Positions 8,855-19,507 of a stretch of DNA of 38,269 nucleotides are shown here, piece after piece (positions within the stretch are counted from its first letter, which is position 1; every line of letters starts with the position of its first letter). The position numbers were made by a program, and so were the translations under genes. Below the pieces are notes generated by a model that searched no databases, was not told where the DNA came from, and saw only the letters and a program-made list of their open reading frames with translations. The DNA comes from Kofleriaceae bacterium (GTDB lineage Bacteria; Myxococcota_A; Polyangia; Haliangiales; Haliangiaceae): assembly GCA_013368795.1 (NCBI GenBank), contig JABFXX010000310.1, forward strand, positions 1 to 38,269, in the 5' to 3' direction.

Positions 8855-9850
8855 CTACGAGGCTTCGTTACACAGCGCGGCGCGTATCACCTTCACGTCG
8901 CCGGTCTCGAGATCGACGATCGCGACGCTCCCGTTCGCAGGCGTCCCGCCGATGACTGCGAGCTTGCCCGAGCCGAGGCGCACCAGTGCCGATTCGCCCG
9001 GGTTGCCCATGTTCGCCGCGGCGACCGTCGTGAACAGCATGCTCGTATCGATCCGCTTCGTCACCTTGCCGGAGGCGACGTCCTGGATGACGAGCTTGTT
9101 GCCGTTCTCGCCGAGGAACGCCCAGGACTTGTCGTCGAGCTGCGTGAACGCGCCCCCGAACGTGCCGAAGTCGGCCCTGCCGCCGACGTTTGCGATCTTC
9201 TTGCCCTTGATCGAGTAGAGCGCGGCGCGACCCGACGGTGCCTCGCACACGTTCTGCTCGACGTAGATCGTGTTGCCGAGCATCGCGATCTCGCCGCACT
9301 TGAAGTCGCCGCGGGCGTAGCGGAACGTCGCGAGCCGCTTCGCCTTCGCGACGTCGTACACGTCGACATAGCCCTTGCCGGCGGTCGCGTCGCCGAGCAT
9401 CACCGCCGCGATCGCGCCGTTCGTCGCGGCACGCAGCGGCGCCGCGCCGGGCCATACCTGCGGCGTCAACGTCTTGCATGCCTCGCCGCTGCAGACCTTG
9501 AGCTCCGGGTTCGTCGTCTCGATCCGGCCGACCGCGCCCTGGCTGCGCGACTGCGGCTCGGGCGGCTTGTCGATCGCCTTCAACGCGCCGGTCGCGAGAT
9601 CCAGCGAGAAGCACTGATCGACGGCGGTTCCGACGCAGTAGCTGACCCGCGAGGAATCGCCCGTCGCGCTGTTGATGGTCCCTGTCTCTTCGGGCGGGCG
9701 AATGCACGCCGGCTTCGGAGGCACGACGGCGGCGACGGGCTGGATCGAGATCGGTTTAACAGCGTGCGTCGCATCGCTACCGCCACACGCGAAAACTCCA
9801 GCGAGGAGACACGCACGGGCAAGCGAAATGCTCACGGCGCGAATGTACAC
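8855..9850 (-). CDS. Hypothetical lipoprotein, possible beta-propeller
   Basis: 331 aa from a GTG at 9850, with GGAG 11 bases upstream. SISLARACLLAGVFAC is a lipoprotein signal (lipobox VFAC, acylated Cys followed by Gly-Gly). The mature protein has no recognised family signature but repeats a pattern of strand-turn-strand with paired phrases such as SLDLATGALKAID, VDVYDVAKAKRLATF, VIQDVASGKVTKRI and AIVDLETGDVKVI. These resemble blades of a beta-propeller of the PQQ/YVTN type. Several Cys pairs (CSGEAC, CGE...CEAP) suggest disulfides. Probably an envelope-anchored binding or scaffold protein; function unknown. A hairpin follows the stop, so it need not be in the mla transcript. Confidence 0.75.
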   Translation of the reverse strand: MYIRAVSISLARACLLAGVFACGGSDATHAVKPISIQPVAAVVPPKPACIRPPEETGTINSATGDSSRVSYCVGTAVDQCFSLDLATGALKAIDKPPEPQSRSQGAVGRIETTNPELKVCSGEACKTLTPQVWPGAAPLRAATNGAIAAVMLGDATAGKGYVDVYDVAKAKRLATFRYARGDFKCGEIAMLGNTIYVEQNVCEAPSGRAALYSIKGKKIANVGGRADFGTFGGAFTQLDDKSWAFLGENGNKLVIQDVASGKVTKRIDTSMLFTTVAAANMGNPGESALVRLGSGKLAVIGGTPANGSVAIVDLETGDVKVIRAALCNEAS

Positions 9851-9918
9851 GATCGCTTTTTCTCCGTGACGGGGCGGTGCGTGCGGCGCTGTCGCCCACG
9901 TGCTGAACTTAGCGATAC

Positions 9919-11235
9919 ATGCTCACCGAGCTCCTGATCCTGTTCGCGCTCGTGGTCGCGAACGGTCTCTTTGCCGGCGCGGAGATCGCCGTGCTGACGG
10001 CTTCGAAAGCAAAGGTCCAGCAGCGCGCCGCGTCCCGCGATCGCAAGGGGCTCGCGGTCCAGTCACTCCGCGAGCAGCCCGAGCGGTTCCTCGCGACCGT
10101 CCAGATCGGCATCACGGTCGTCGGCGCGGCGGCCGCCGCGTTCGGTGGTTCGAGCATCGCCAGCGACCTCGCACCTCGCCTCGAGCCGCTGTTCGGCGCC
10201 AGCGCACACGAAGTCGCGATGGTGATCGTCGTCGCGAGCGTGTCGTTCCTGTCGCTCGTGATCGGCGAGCTCGTTCCGAAGTCGCTCGCGCTTCGCTACT
10301 CGAACGGCTACGCGTTCCTGATCGGCTGGCCGCTGCTGCGGCTCTCGGTGGTGATGCGGCCGCTCGTGTGGTTCCTCACGAAGTGCTCCAACCTCGTGCT
10401 GCGCATGTTCGGTGACAGCACGTCGTTCACCGAGTCGCGCGTGTCTCGCGACGAGATCCGCGAGCTGGTGAACGAGGCGGCGAAGGTTGGCTCGGTCGAC
10501 GCTCGGTCGAGCGAGATCGCGTCGCGCGCGCTCGAGTTCGGCGATGTGGTCGTCGCAGAGGTCATGGTCCGCCGCGATCGCGTGATCGCGATCCCTCACG
10601 ACGCGGCGCCCGAGGAGGTCCAGCGCATCCTTCTCGAGGAAGGCCACAGCCGCATGCCGGTCTACGAGGGCGACCTCGACCGCGTCATCGGCTACGTCGT
10701 CGCGCGCGACGTGCTCGCGCTCGCCTGGGAGCGCAACCTGATCGCGCTGGCCGACATCATCCGTCCGCTCGTCTACGTGCCGCTCTCGGCGAGGATCGGC
10801 GCGGTGCTGCGCGAGATGCAGGCGCGGCAGACGCAGATCGCGGTCGTCGTCGACGAGCACGGCGGCAGCGCGGGCCTCGTCACGATCGAGGACCTGATGG
10901 AGGAGCTCGTCGGCGACATCACCGGCGAGTACGACACGTTCGAGTCCAGCGTCCGGTTCGACGGCGACGGCTCCGCGCTCGTCCCGGGCTGGCTGCCGAC
11001 GCGCAAGGTCAACCGCACGCTCAACACCGCGCTGCCGATCGGCCGCGAGAGCATGACGATCGCGGGCCTGTGCATCGCGCTCGCGCTCGCGGTGCCGTCG
11101 GTCGGCGCCAAGCTGACGACGCCCGACGGCACGCTGCTCGAGGTCGTCGATGCGTCGCCGCGCCGCGTGCGCATGGTCCGCGTGACCCGGCGGTCGGCGG
11201 ACCAGCCGAAACCGAATCCAGTCGTTCGCGCTTAG
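9919..11235 (+). CDS. CNNM/CorC-HlyC family membrane protein
   Basis: 438 aa from the ATG at 9919; no good ribosome binding site is visible. The first ~190 residues are the CNNM transmembrane (DUF21) domain, opening MLTELLILFALVVANGLFAG with the AEIAVLTAS motif and ITVVGAAAAAFGG. A CBS pair follows (VMVRRDRVIAIPHDA, RMPVYEGDLDRVIGYVVARD, IAVVVDEHGGSAGLVTIEDLMEELVGDI), then a C-terminal CorC_HlyC domain ending near residue 420. Family members mediate Mg2+/Co2+ export or resistance; annotated haemolysin activity is historical. The acidic EHGGSAGLVT segment is the usual family hallmark. Its last four bases overlap the convergent outer-membrane factor gene. Confidence 0.9.
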   Translation: MLTELLILFALVVANGLFAGAEIAVLTASKAKVQQRAASRDRKGLAVQSLREQPERFLATVQIGITVVGAAAAAFGGSSIASDLAPRLEPLFGASAHEVAMVIVVASVSFLSLVIGELVPKSLALRYSNGYAFLIGWPLLRLSVVMRPLVWFLTKCSNLVLRMFGDSTSFTESRVSRDEIRELVNEAAKVGSVDARSSEIASRALEFGDVVVAEVMVRRDRVIAIPHDAAPEEVQRILLEEGHSRMPVYEGDLDRVIGYVVARDVLALAWERNLIALADIIRPLVYVPLSARIGAVLREMQARQTQIAVVVDEHGGSAGLVTIEDLMEELVGDITGEYDTFESSVRFDGDGSALVPGWLPTRKVNRTLNTALPIGRESMTIAGLCIALALAVPSVGAKLTTPDGTLLEVVDASPRRVRMVRVTRRSADQPKPNPVVRA

Positions 11236-12425
11236 CGGCCGTGTGCGGCGCGTCTGACGTCGAGCTCGGCGTCGGCGACCGCCGCTCGAAGCTCGAGCTC
11301 GCGCAGCTTTGCCTCGGTGATCGCGTCGAGCGCGTCGAGTAGCTCGACGATGCCGCCCTGGCCGCTCTTGTACGAGGCCTCGGCCATGAACCGCACCTTC
11401 GACAGGCGCTGGAGGGCATCTGCCCGGAACCGGGCGAGCGCGTCGCGGCGCGCCTTGGCCTCGGCCGACGCACGGTCCAGGGCGGTCGTCAGCTCGCTCT
11501 GCGTCGCGGCGAGCTCGAGGGTGGCGCGATGTGCCTCGGCGCGCGCGCGAGCGACCGCACCCTGGTTGCGATCGAAGAGCGGCAGCGGCACCGACACGCC
11601 TGCGGTGACCGCCCAGCCCGCCGGATCGGTCGTCGCGAACGTCTGGAGCCCGATGCTCGGCGTGGGGATGCCGTCGGCCTTCGCACGCGCGATGTCGGCG
11701 CGAGCGGAGGTGGCGTCGGCGCGATCGGCGACAAGCGCGGGATGTGCTGGATCGATCGCCTGCGGTGGGGACATCGCGGCGAGGTCGCCGAGCGCGTGCG
11801 GGCGCCAGCCGGGCAGCCCGACGACCAGCGCGAGGTCCGCGGCGCGCGTGCTCTCGTCGGTGGTCGCCTCGTCGACCCGGCTCGCGAGTGCCGCGATCGC
11901 GAGGTCGATGCGCTCGACCGCGTACGCGCTACCGGCACCGGCCGACGAGCGACCGGCGACGATGTCGCGCAGCGCCTTCGCATCGGCGAGCGCACCGGCA
12001 AGGACCGAGGTGCGATCCTGCGCCGCGAGCAGCGTCGCGAACCGCGCGCGGATCTCGAGCTCGGCGTCGCCCTGGTCGCGCGCGGCCGATGCCCGGGCCA
12101 CGTCGACGTGAGCCTTCGCGGCGTCGGCGCGTCGTCCCCGCTGGCCGCCGATCAGGATCGGTACGTCGAGCGACAGTGTGGGCTGTGTGTGACCGATCGT
12201 GTCGGTCCCCGAGACCGTCCGCGCCGCCGAGAGGCCGAGCGTCGGGTTTGGATAGATCCGGGCGTCGACCAGATCCGCCTGGGCCACGCCGATATTCGCT
12301 TGCGTCGCGGCGAGGCGGGGCGAGTGCTGGCGATAGAGCTCGATCGCCTGATCGATGCTGACGTCGGCAGGCGCGGCCGAGGCCGAGGAGGCAAGCACGA
12401 GTACGAGAACGGGTACGACCTTCAT
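11232..12425 (-). CDS. TolC-family outer-membrane factor of the metal efflux system (CzcC-like)
   Basis: 397 aa from the ATG at 12425 (ATGA overlap with the RND pump). MKVVPVLVLVLASSASAAPA is a cleavable signal peptide. The rest is two TolC-type repeats: DQAIELYRQHSPRLAATQANIG opens the first, PNPTLGLSAARTVSG and VPILIGGQRGRR mark its strand-turn, and VPLPLFDRNQGAVARARAE marks the second. Long Ala-rich helices alternate. It would form the outer-membrane exit duct for the pump. The very long open frame that extends upstream in this register is a shadow of the pump gene. Confidence 0.9.
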   Translation of the reverse strand: MKVVPVLVLVLASSASAAPADVSIDQAIELYRQHSPRLAATQANIGVAQADLVDARIYPNPTLGLSAARTVSGTDTIGHTQPTLSLDVPILIGGQRGRRADAAKAHVDVARASAARDQGDAELEIRARFATLLAAQDRTSVLAGALADAKALRDIVAGRSSAGAGSAYAVERIDLAIAALASRVDEATTDESTRAADLALVVGLPGWRPHALGDLAAMSPPQAIDPAHPALVADRADATSARADIARAKADGIPTPSIGLQTFATTDPAGWAVTAGVSVPLPLFDRNQGAVARARAEAHRATLELAATQSELTTALDRASAEAKARRDALARFRADALQRLSKVRFMAEASYKSGQGGIVELLDALDAITEAKLRELELRAAVADAELDVRRAAHGR

Positions 12426-15400
12426 GGCTCTTCCTCCGCAGGAGCGCCGAGGACCTTGCGGGTGATCAGGCGGTAGATGACGGGCAGGACGGTCAGTGCG
12501 ACAAGCAGCGTCGTCACCATGCCGCCGATGATCACGACCGCGAACGGTCGCTGGGTCTCGCTGCCGACCGCATGCGACAGCGCCATCGGCATCAGGCCGA
12601 GCACGGCGAGCAGCGCGGCCATGACGAGCGCACGGAACCTCCTCGTCGGACCCTCGACGAGCGCCTCGTCGAGCGACGTGCCGTCGCGCCGCAGGCCCTC
12701 GATCGCCGATACCACGAGCAGGCCCGCGAGCGAGACCTGGCCGAGCAGCGCGATGAAGCCGACGGCCGCGCTGACCGACAGCGGGATGCCGGCGATGCGC
12801 AGGCCGAACAGGCCACCGGTGAGCGCGAACGGCGCGATCGCCAGCACCGCGAACGCGCTGCGCGCCGAGCCGAGCGCCGAGAACAGGAGGACGAGCACGA
12901 TCACGAGCGCGACCGGCACGACGACCTGAAGCCGCGCCATCGCGCGCTGCTGGTTCTCGAACTCGCCGCCCCACACGAAGTAGTGACCGTCGGGCGGCTT
13001 GACCTTCTCGGCGACGACCTTCTGCGCTTCGGTGATCACCGAGCCGAGGTCGCGGCCCTGGACGTTGAACTTGAGCGACGCGACGCGGCTGTTCGCCTCG
13101 TGGTTGATCGCGGCACGGCCCGAGGCGACGCCGATCTGCGCGAGCTCGCGCAGCGGCACCCGGCCGCCGCTCTCTGTCGGAACGGCGAGCGCGCCGATCG
13201 TCGTATCGTCCTCCCGCTCTGCGGCGGGGAGACTGACGCGCACGGGCACGAGCCGCTCGCCTTGCCACATGTTCGTGACGATCCGGCCGGCGAGTGCGGT
13301 CTCGATCAGACCCTGCGCGTCGTCGACGGCGATACCGGCGCGCGCGAGTGCTTGCCGATCGAGATCGATCTGCAGCTGCGGCACCATCGAGTCGCGGTAG
13401 AGGTCGAGGTCGACGATGCCGGGGACCTGCGACAAGGTGGCCTTGGCCTTGTCGAGCGTCGCACGCATCGCCTCGAGGTTCGTGCCGAAGATCTTCAGCA
13501 CGACCTGTCCGCGCACGCCGGAGACCGCCTCCTCGACGTTGTCCTTGATCGGCTGCGAGAAGTTGAATCGCACGCCGGGAATCTGCTCGAGCGACTCGCG
13601 CATCTTCTCGACGAGGTCGTCCTTGGTCATTCCATCCGGCCACTGCTCGCGCGCCTTCAGGCGGACGAACGTCTCGCTCATGTTGATGCCCTCGTTGTCG
13701 GTGCCGTCCTCCGGGCGTCCGTGCTCGGATAGCGTCGCGATCACCTCGGGGAACGCGAGCAAGCGGCGGCGAACATCGAGCAGGATGTCCCGGCTCTTAT
13801 CCTGCGCGATGCTCGGTGGCATCTCGACGAAGACGACGATGTCGCCCTCGTCGAGCGCGGGTAGGAACTCCTTGCCGATGCCGCCGGAGACGACGACCGC
13901 GCCGACGATCAGCGCGCCGGCGAGCACGAGCGTCACCACCCGCAGGCGCAGGATGGCGCCGAGCGCGCGGCGATAGCCGTGTTGCAGCCACTCGATCCAG
14001 CGCGGCTCGCTACCGGCAGCATCGCGCGGGCGAATCGCAATCGCGCACAACGCCGGCACGAGCGTCAGCGCCAGCACGAGCGCGCCGAGCAGCGCGAACG
14101 TGTAGGTCAGTGCGAGCGGCCGGAAGATGCGACCCTCGACGCGCTGGAGCGTGAACACCGGGATCAGCGCGGCGATGATGATCGCCATCGAGTAGAACGT
14201 CGGCCGCGACACGTCGAACGCGGCCTTGCCGACGATGCCGAGCATCTCGCGGCGTGACTGCGGCTGCTTCTCACGCGCCGAGTGGATGACATGCTCGACA
14301 AGGATCACCGCGCCGTCGACGAGGATGCCGAAGTCGATCGCACCCATCGATATGAGGTTTGCGGGCAAACCGATCGCGTGAAGCCCGATGAACGCGCCGA
14401 GCAGCGCGATCGGGATGACGCTGACGACGATCAGCGACGCGCGCAACGTGCGCAGGAACAGCCACGTGACACCGAGGATCAGCAGGGCACCGAACAGCAG
14501 GTTGTGGTGCACCGTGCCGAGCGTGTGATCGACGAGCCGCGACCGATCGTAGAACGGCTCGATTCGCATGCCCGCGGGCAGGATCTTCGTGTCGAGCTCC
14601 TCCATCTTGGCGTGCACGGCGTCGAGGACGCGCGTCGGGTTCTCGCCGCGCCGGAGCAGCACGAAGCCCTCGACGATCTCCGGAACGCCGTTGAGCCCGA
14701 CGTCGCCGCGACGGGGCGTGCCCGAGAGCACGAGGCGAGATACATCGCCGACGGTGATCGGCGTGCCGTCGCGACTCGCGAGCACGACATCCTGGACATC
14801 GCGCGGCTCGCGCAGGTAGCCGATGCCGCGGACGACCATCTCCTGATCGCCGTGCTTGAGGAAGCCGCCGCCGACGTTGAGGTTCGACTTCTCGAGCGCC
14901 TTCGTGACGTCCTCGAGCGTGAGGTCGTACGCGCGCAGGCGCGCCGGGTCGACCTCGACGTGCATCTCGGGGACGAAGCCGCCAAACGCGACGACGTCGC
15001 CGACGCCCTGCACCTGGCGAAACTGCGGACCGATCACCCAGTCGAGCTCGGAGCGTAGCTCCTGGAGCGTGTGGCGATCGCTCGCGAGCCGGAACTGAAA
15101 GATCTCGCCGAGCGGAGTGACCTCTGGTCCGAGCTCGGCGTCGATCCCCTCGGGCAGGTCCGCCGTCGCGACGCGCTCGGAGATCCGCGTGCGTGCCCGG
15201 AACGCGTCGACGTCGTCGTCGAATGTCAGGTAGATCAGCGACAGCCCGAACAGGCTCTCCGAGCGCATCGAGATCACTTCGGGCGTGCCGTTGAGCGCGC
15301 GCTCGAGCGGAAGCGTGACCTGCTTCTCGACCTCCTCGGAGGCCAGGCCAGGGGCCTTCGTGATCACGTTGATCTGGTAGTTCGTGACGTCGGGAAACGC

Positions 15401-15511
15401 CTCGATCGGAGTATCGGTGTACGCGCGGAATCCATACAGCGCGATGCCGAGCGTGAACGCGAGCACGGCGAATCGCCGCGACACGCAGGTGTCGATCAAC
15501 TTCTTCAGCAT
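12422..15511 (-). CDS. czcA: CzcA-type heavy-metal RND efflux pump
   Basis: 1029 aa, full length for the HME-RND family. Opens MLKKLIDTCVSRRFAVLAF and carries PIEAFPDVTNYQ, typical of CzcA/CusA. In membrane helix 4 the motif GAIDFGILVDGAVILVE gives Asp393, Asp399 and Glu406, with the same 6- and 7-residue spacing as the proton-relay acids of CzcA. The DFG...DG...E form is that of divalent-cation pumps (Zn, Co, Cd, Ni) rather than the Cu/Ag class. Two large periplasmic loops and twelve helices fit. It moves metal from periplasm outward with the adaptor and TolC-type protein of the same operon. The start lies 12 bases after the adaptor stop. Confidence 0.93.
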   Translation of the reverse strand: MLKKLIDTCVSRRFAVLAFTLGIALYGFRAYTDTPIEAFPDVTNYQINVITKAPGLASEEVEKQVTLPLERALNGTPEVISMRSESLFGLSLIYLTFDDDVDAFRARTRISERVATADLPEGIDAELGPEVTPLGEIFQFRLASDRHTLQELRSELDWVIGPQFRQVQGVGDVVAFGGFVPEMHVEVDPARLRAYDLTLEDVTKALEKSNLNVGGGFLKHGDQEMVVRGIGYLREPRDVQDVVLASRDGTPITVGDVSRLVLSGTPRRGDVGLNGVPEIVEGFVLLRRGENPTRVLDAVHAKMEELDTKILPAGMRIEPFYDRSRLVDHTLGTVHHNLLFGALLILGVTWLFLRTLRASLIVVSVIPIALLGAFIGLHAIGLPANLISMGAIDFGILVDGAVILVEHVIHSAREKQPQSRREMLGIVGKAAFDVSRPTFYSMAIIIAALIPVFTLQRVEGRIFRPLALTYTFALLGALVLALTLVPALCAIAIRPRDAAGSEPRWIEWLQHGYRRALGAILRLRVVTLVLAGALIVGAVVVSGGIGKEFLPALDEGDIVVFVEMPPSIAQDKSRDILLDVRRRLLAFPEVIATLSEHGRPEDGTDNEGINMSETFVRLKAREQWPDGMTKDDLVEKMRESLEQIPGVRFNFSQPIKDNVEEAVSGVRGQVVLKIFGTNLEAMRATLDKAKATLSQVPGIVDLDLYRDSMVPQLQIDLDRQALARAGIAVDDAQGLIETALAGRIVTNMWQGERLVPVRVSLPAAEREDDTTIGALAVPTESGGRVPLRELAQIGVASGRAAINHEANSRVASLKFNVQGRDLGSVITEAQKVVAEKVKPPDGHYFVWGGEFENQQRAMARLQVVVPVALVIVLVLLFSALGSARSAFAVLAIAPFALTGGLFGLRIAGIPLSVSAAVGFIALLGQVSLAGLLVVSAIEGLRRDGTSLDEALVEGPTRRFRALVMAALLAVLGLMPMALSHAVGSETQRPFAVVIIGGMVTTLLVALTVLPVIYRLITRKVLGAPAEEEP

Positions 15512-15523
15512 GTCGGCTCCGCG

Positions 15524-16654
15524 CTACAGCAATTGCTCGGCGGCGCCATCGACGAGCAGCGCGCCCTTCACGATGACGTTCTCGCCGACCGTCAGACCCG
15601 AGAGGATCTGGACCGCACCGTCGACCGAGCGGCCGACGCTGACTTCACGTGCTCGGTACTTGCCGTGGTCCTCGACGTAGACGACGTACTTCTTGCCGTT
15701 CTTGACGAGCACGGCCTCGGCGGGCAGCACGATGCTCTGCCCGGCAGGCGCCTTGATCGTCGCGCGCGCGAACATGCCGGCGCGCACGTCGGTGGTGTTG
15801 CCATCGAGCGCGATGTACACGGGCGCCGTGCGCAGCGATCCGGTCAGCGCCGAGCCGACCGTGACGACCTTGCCGTGCAGCGGCTTGTCGTTCGTCGTGA
15901 TCTCGATGTCGACGTCGGCCCCTTCGTGCACCTGAACGAGGTCGCGCTCGAACACCTCGGCGACGACCCACAGCGACGTCGGATTGCCGATCTCGATCAG
16001 GGGCTCGCCACCCGGCTCCGCCGCCGTCCCGACCGTCGCGCGCCTCGCGATCACCGTCCCGTCGAACGGTGCGCGCAATACAATGACCGACCCGCCTCCG
16101 CCTCCGAGCAGGCTCGCGGTCGACGACGCGCGCGCCAGCTCGGCATCACTCTGTTTCAGCTTCGCCTGCGCCGCGACCCTCTCGCTGTCGATGCCGACTC
16201 CCGATGTCGCCATCTGATCCTGACGCGCCAGCTCCTTGCGTGCCGCCTCGTGCTCGGCCTGCGCTGCAGCGAGCGCTGCGCGCGCCGCCGCCGCTTCGGG
16301 GGACGACAGGGTCAGCAGCGGAGCGCCCGCCTTGACCTTGTCTCCCGTCTTGACGTGGACCTCGGTCACGCGGCCGGGGACCGGCAGGTTGATCTGGGAC
16401 ACGGCGCCGTCGCGAAACGCGAGCCTTGCGGGGGCGCGGACCACGGGCGCCGCTGCCTCGAGCGCGATCGCCTTGGTCTGGACGTAGGGCTTGCTAGCCT
16501 CGCCGACAGTGATCGTCCCGTCGGAGGCCGGCGTCGATGGGGCCGGAGAAAAGCTCGGTTGCGACTCGGCCGTGCCGGAGCATGCGGCGAGCAGCAGAAC
16601 GGCACATAACTGGAAGGACTGCACGGGCGCCGGCTGTTCCACCCGGCGTGCCAC
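15524..16654 (-). CDS. czcB: CzcB-type periplasmic adaptor lipoprotein of the metal efflux system
   Basis: 376 aa from a GTG at 16654 with GGGG upstream; GTGs at 16642 and 16624 are alternatives. FQLCAVLLLAAC is a lipoprotein signal (lipobox LAAC). Order of domains: VRAPARLAFRDGAVSQINLP and GRVTEVHVKTGDKVKAGAPL (lipoyl half-motif), a coiled-coil hairpin (AAARAALAAAQAEHEAARK), the second lipoyl half (VIVLRAPFDGTVIARRATVG), a beta-barrel (TSLWVVAEVFERDL) and the membrane-proximal domain. It bridges pump and outer-membrane duct. Unlike some CzcB proteins it has no His-rich N-terminus. First gene of the efflux operon, divergent from a sensor-kinase gene. Confidence 0.9.
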   Translation of the reverse strand: MARRVEQPAPVQSFQLCAVLLLAACSGTAESQPSFSPAPSTPASDGTITVGEASKPYVQTKAIALEAAAPVVRAPARLAFRDGAVSQINLPVPGRVTEVHVKTGDKVKAGAPLLTLSSPEAAAARAALAAAQAEHEAARKELARQDQMATSGVGIDSERVAAQAKLKQSDAELARASSTASLLGGGGGSVIVLRAPFDGTVIARRATVGTAAEPGGEPLIEIGNPTSLWVVAEVFERDLVQVHEGADVDIEITTNDKPLHGKVVTVGSALTGSLRTAPVYIALDGNTTDVRAGMFARATIKAPAGQSIVLPAEAVLVKNGKKYVVYVEDHGKYRAREVSVGRSVDGAVQILSGLTVGENVIVKGALLVDGAAEQLL

Positions 16655-16705
16655 GTGTAACCCCGCGACTTCGGCCTGCCGTCTCGAGAGGTCGCAAACA
16701 ATTTC

Positions 16706-16719
16706 GCCCCACGTGGGGC
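16706..16719. promoter_or_regulatory. Perfect 14-bp palindrome in the divergent pump/sensor promoter region
   Basis: GCCCCACGTGGGGC is a perfect palindrome 12 bases before the sensor-kinase ATG and about 50 bases from the adaptor start. A second CCACGTG core (TGCCACGTGT, 16649-16658) overlaps the adaptor start codon. The setting, between a metal pump and its likely two-component regulator, makes it a candidate operator. It could also be a hairpin in the kinase leader. No clear sigma-54 -24/-12 element was found in the gap. Confidence 0.45.
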
Positions 16720-16731
16720 AGGGCTGATTCC

Positions 16732-18169
16732 ATGTCCATCCGACTGCGCTTCACGCTCGCGCTCACGACGGTCGGTGTCCTTCTGTTCGGTACGTACTCG
16801 GTGTGGTCGTACCGCAGCGAGCGCGAGGATCTCCGAACCGCCGCGACGACCGAGATGCGCCTGATCGGCCAATCGCTGGAGACCTCGATGGGGAACGCGC
16901 TTCGCGATCGCCAGCGCGCGGACGTCGAAGAGGCGCTGACGACGCTCGAGGCGCTGGCACCGAACGTCGATATCCACATCCACGACTCGGGTGGCACGGC
17001 GCTGGCGCACTCGCACGGCGCTGCGGCGGATCGGACGATCGAGGACTACGTCGATCGGGCGGCAACCGCGCGCACGGTGATCGTCGCGTTCGATCCGCCC
17101 GACGAGCCGCGTCGGCTCATCTACGCCGCGCCGCTCACCGGCGACGATGGCTCGCTGCTCGGCGCGCTCGCGATCGCGCGGCCCACCGACGATCTGATCG
17201 CCGACCTCGCGCGTACGCGCAACCGTCTCCTCGTCGCGGTGTTCGCATTCATGATCGCGACGCTTGCCGTCGGCCTCGTGCTCGGCACGATCCATGTCGC
17301 GCGTCCGATCAGCCGCATGCTCGAGGGCGTGCGCAACGTCCGCGAGGGCGACTTCCGGGCACGTGTCGCGCCGGGTCGTCACGACGAGATCGGCCGGCTT
17401 GTCGACGAGTTCAACGTCATGATCGGCGTCCTCGAGGATTCGCGCGCCCGCACCGAATCCGAGGCGGAAGCGCGCATGCGCCTCGAGCTCGGCCTGCAGC
17501 GCGTCGACAAGCTCGTCACGATCGGCCAGCTCTCCGCCGGCCTCGCGCACGAGATCGGCTCGCCGCTCCAGGTCCTCTCCGGCCGCGCCTCCGCGCTCCT
17601 CGATCACCCCGACCCGGCGGTCCAGCGCCAGGCGCGCTTGCTCGTCGGCCAGTGCGAGCGCATCACGCGCATCATCGAGCAGCTGCTCGCGTTCGGTCGT
17701 CGCAAGGCCGCCAACGTCGGCCCGTGCGATCTCGCGCTGCCCGTGCGCGCGGTCATCGAGCTCCTCGGCGGCGAGGCGCGACGTCAGGGCGTCGAGCTCG
17801 TCGTCGAGACCGAGGGTGGTCCGTACGAGATCGTCGGCGATCCCGATCAGCTCCAGCAGGTGACGCTCAACCTCGTGCGCAACGCGATCCACGCGACGCC
17901 CACAGGTGGCCGCATCCGCGTCACGATCGATCACGTCGACGGCGCCGTCCGCCTCTGCGTCCGTGACACCGGCCCGGGTATCGACGCCGCCACGCAGGCT
18001 CGCCTGTTCGAGCCGTTCTTCACGACGCGTGGCTCCGAGGGCGGCACCGGTCTCGGCCTCGCGGTCGTACGCTCGATCGTCGACGAGCACCGCGCGCACA
18101 TCGATGTCATCTCGGAGCCGGGCGACGGTGCCGCCTTCATCGTGCGGTTCCCGAGCCGGGAGGTCAGCC

Positions 18170-18177
<8 letters not shown>
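16732..18177 (+). CDS. ZraS-like membrane sensor histidine kinase
   Basis: 481 aa from the ATG at 16732; the open frame extends upstream but that part overlaps the divergent adaptor gene. Helix 1 at about 5-25, periplasmic sensor about 30-164, helix 2 about 165-188 (LLVAVFAFMIATLAVGLVLG), HAMP about 190-240, HisKA with GLAHEIGSPLQ and His273, and HATPase (NLVRNAIHATPTGG, DTGPGID, GTGLGLAVVRSI). The sensor contains IHIHD and LAHSHG within 15 residues, a cluster of four His suitable for metal binding (inference). It probably phosphorylates the NtrC-type regulator with which it overlaps by eight bases. Divergence from the CzcCBA-type operon suggests it senses periplasmic metal. Confidence 0.88.

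Positions 18178-19503
<1,326 letters not shown>

Positions 19504-19507
<4 letters not shown>

Noticed and set aside
11232-13643. 803-aa frame that would fuse an N-terminal extension to the TolC-type protein
   Set aside because: The extension overlaps the pump gene and is Arg-rich nonsense; a signal peptide starts at the ATG at 12425.
16655-16731. Sigma-54 promoter between the pump and sensor genes
   Set aside because: TGGGGC and TTTGC occur on the minus strand but the spacing does not fit the GG-N10-GC rule, so no call was made.
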